From contig JACDDG010000142.1 in NCBI GenBank assembly GCA_013817115.1, positions 1 to 6,474 on the forward strand: DNA of 6,474 nucleotides. Reading direction: 5' to 3'. This DNA is from Parachlamydiaceae bacterium. Its GTDB lineage: Bacteria; Chlamydiota; Chlamydiia; Chlamydiales; Parachlamydiaceae. Position numbers and translations under genes: made by a program. The notes below the pieces were generated by a model that ran no database searches, had not been told where the DNA came from, and was given only the letters and a program-made list of their open reading frames with translations. Shown here one piece after another: positions 5,887 through 6,474 of the stretch. Numbering within the stretch: position 1 is the stretch's first letter; each line of letters opens with the position of its first letter.

Positions 5887-5915
5887 ATTTTACCAGAAAA
5901 AATGGCTATTTGCTA
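5887..5915 (-). promoter_or_regulatory. Possible promoter of the VOC-Nudix operon
   Basis: On the minus strand TAAAAT (complement of 5887-5892, five of six -10 matches) stands 17 bases from TAGCAA (complement of 5910-5915, only three of six -35 matches). Spacing and position, about 64 bases before the ATG, fit; the -35 is weak. Confidence 0.35.
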
Positions 5916-5956
5916 GAAGGAAGTGAGGGTGCCTTAGCATTAGTGATAGCCTGAAT

Positions 5957-6090
5957 TTATTTCATCACCAGCACACCCACATTGCGCTCAAAAGGAGTTT
6001 TAACTAAATTCGTATATTTTTTTTGTTGTCATAAAAAATCAATGCCCGAATTTCGGCGGCGGCTTTATCTGGACTTGTTATAATGGAAAC
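5957..6090 (-). pseudogene. Frameshifted C-terminal remnant of an unrecognised gene
   Basis: Leftward from about 6090 the minus strand reads VSIITSPDKAAAEIRALIFY then DNKK up to a run of eight A (complement of 6017-6024). Adding one A to that run switches to the frame YTNLVKTPFERNVGVLVMK ending in TAA at 5957-5959. Each half looks like normal protein, and the join falls exactly at a slippery homopolymer, which argues for a decayed gene end rather than chance. A sequencing error in the run would give the same picture. I do not recognise the family. The upstream limit is uncertain because the frame stays open into the antisense of the Ada-domain ORF to about 6155. No start or binding site is visible, so this is a tail only. 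It shares its bases with the Ada promoter on the other strand. Confidence 0.4.
6076..6084 (+). promoter_or_regulatory. Extended -10 promoter of the Ada-domain gene
   Basis: TGTTATAAT combines a perfect TATAAT (6079-6084) with the TG of an extended -10. No -35 is found at 17 bases (the sequence there is GC-rich), which extended -10 promoters tolerate. The start of transcription would be near 6091, about 40 bases before the ATG. Confidence 0.6.
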
Positions 6091-6130
6091 AAAAACAGAG
6101 ATTTGAGTCCTGATTTTAGAGAGGAAAGTG

Positions 6131-6376
6131 ATGATAACAGCGGAAACTAAAAAAATATATTATCAAGCGTTGATAGACAAAAATACTGAATATGAGGGTG
6201 TTTTTTTTGTTGGCGTCAAAACAACCGGTGTATTTTGCCGTCCGACATGTCCAGCAAGAAAACCAAAATTTGACCATTGTGAATTTTTTGCGACTGCTCA
6301 ACAAGCTCTTTTGGCTTCATTTCGACCTTGCAAACGCTGCTGCCCGCTTTCTCATCCTATAGCTCTTTGCAAATGA
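6131..6376 (+). CDS. Ada N-terminal methyl-acceptor zinc domain, C-terminally truncated
   Basis: An 81-residue product whose first 75 residues match the N-terminal domain of the Ada DNA-repair protein. YYQALIDKNTEYEGVFFVGV is followed by KTTGVFCRPTCPARKP, CEFFATAQQALLASF and FRPCKRCCPLSHP. The four zinc cysteines are Cys36, Cys40, Cys67 and Cys70, corresponding to Cys38, 42, 69 and 72 of E. coli Ada. In E. coli Ada, Cys38 takes the methyl group from methylphosphotriesters in DNA and this switches the protein into a transcription activator. Here the frame ends five residues after SHP (IALCK, then TGA), losing the AraC-type DNA-binding region and the O6-methylguanine methyltransferase domain that full-length relatives have next. 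No frame downstream restores them. The ATG at 6131 has GAGG 6 bases upstream and an extended -10 promoter, so the gene may still be expressed. It could be a stand-alone phosphotriester repair domain or a broken ada; the abrupt divergence favours breakage. Confidence 0.82.
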   Translation: MITAETKKIYYQALIDKNTEYEGVFFVGVKTTGVFCRPTCPARKPKFDHCEFFATAQQALLASFRPCKRCCPLSHPIALCK

Positions 6377-6474
6377 CGTGATCGATTTTTTAGGTGCAAT
6401 TATCTCACTGATTGTTCAAAAAAGAGGTTTCCAGCCCATTGTTTTCATCGAGCAGGGCATCTTCTAGCCAAAAT
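6377..6474. other. Unassigned tail beyond the Ada break
   Basis: Two frames are open. On the plus strand about 33 codons (FANDVIDFLGAIISLIVQKR, then GFQPIVFIEQGIF) run from about 6365 to a TAG at 6463-6465. On the minus strand 22 codons (FWLEDALLDENNGLETSFL, then NNQ) run from the right edge to TGA at 6405-6407 and could be the end of a convergent gene continuing outside. Neither resembles Ada or a family I recognise. Confidence 0.25.

Noticed and set aside
5989..5998. AAAAGGAG on the plus strand, resembling a ribosome binding site
   Set aside because: No start codon with a reasonable frame follows at the right distance; the bases are explained by the minus-strand remnant.

Overview
The window is AT-rich bacterial DNA. 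The best guess is an amoeba-associated, obligately intracellular lineage, most likely an environmental chlamydia (Parachlamydiales), with Legionella-like gammaproteobacteria as the main alternative. This rests on an exported HAD-fold protein of the DUF2608 type (known to me mainly from Chlamydiae and Legionella-like intracellular bacteria), a Nudix hydrolase carrying a signal peptide, and a patchwork of intact accessory genes separated by gene fragments. No rRNA, tRNA or housekeeping gene is present to fix the taxonomy.

Layout. Positions 1-1665 (minus) hold two serine alpha/beta hydrolases, both with an export signal, joined by a 4-base ATGA overlap; the downstream one runs off the left edge. 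Between them and the next gene lies the catalytic C-terminal tail of a tyrosine recombinase (1846-1998, plus), a scar of an integrated element. Then come an intact SnoaL-like protein (2041-2454, plus) and an intact exported DUF2608/HAD protein (2574-3371, plus) with its own promoter.

Positions 3363-4400 look like a gene graveyard: a minus-strand C-terminal remnant with an internal TAG, an N-terminally truncated SAM methyltransferase with an internal TGA where Trp is likely, and a 72-codon orphan ORF that starts directly on the methyltransferase stop. A second intact minus-strand operon follows (5823 to 4400): a two-module VOC/glyoxalase-like protein coupled through TAATG to an exported Nudix hydrolase. 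The 307-bp gap to its right holds a probable promoter for that operon, a frameshifted minus-strand remnant, and an extended -10 promoter for the last gene.

The last gene (6131-6376, plus) encodes only the N-terminal zinc/methyl-acceptor domain of Ada and then diverges abruptly; the last ~98 bases are unassigned.

I see no defence system, CRISPR array, complete mobile element or RNA gene, and no convincing new multi-gene system. The second-look items are the stand-alone Ada domain, the decayed 3363-4101 segment, the integrase scar, and the coupled VOC/secreted Nudix pair. All family assignments come from recognising motifs by eye, without database searches.
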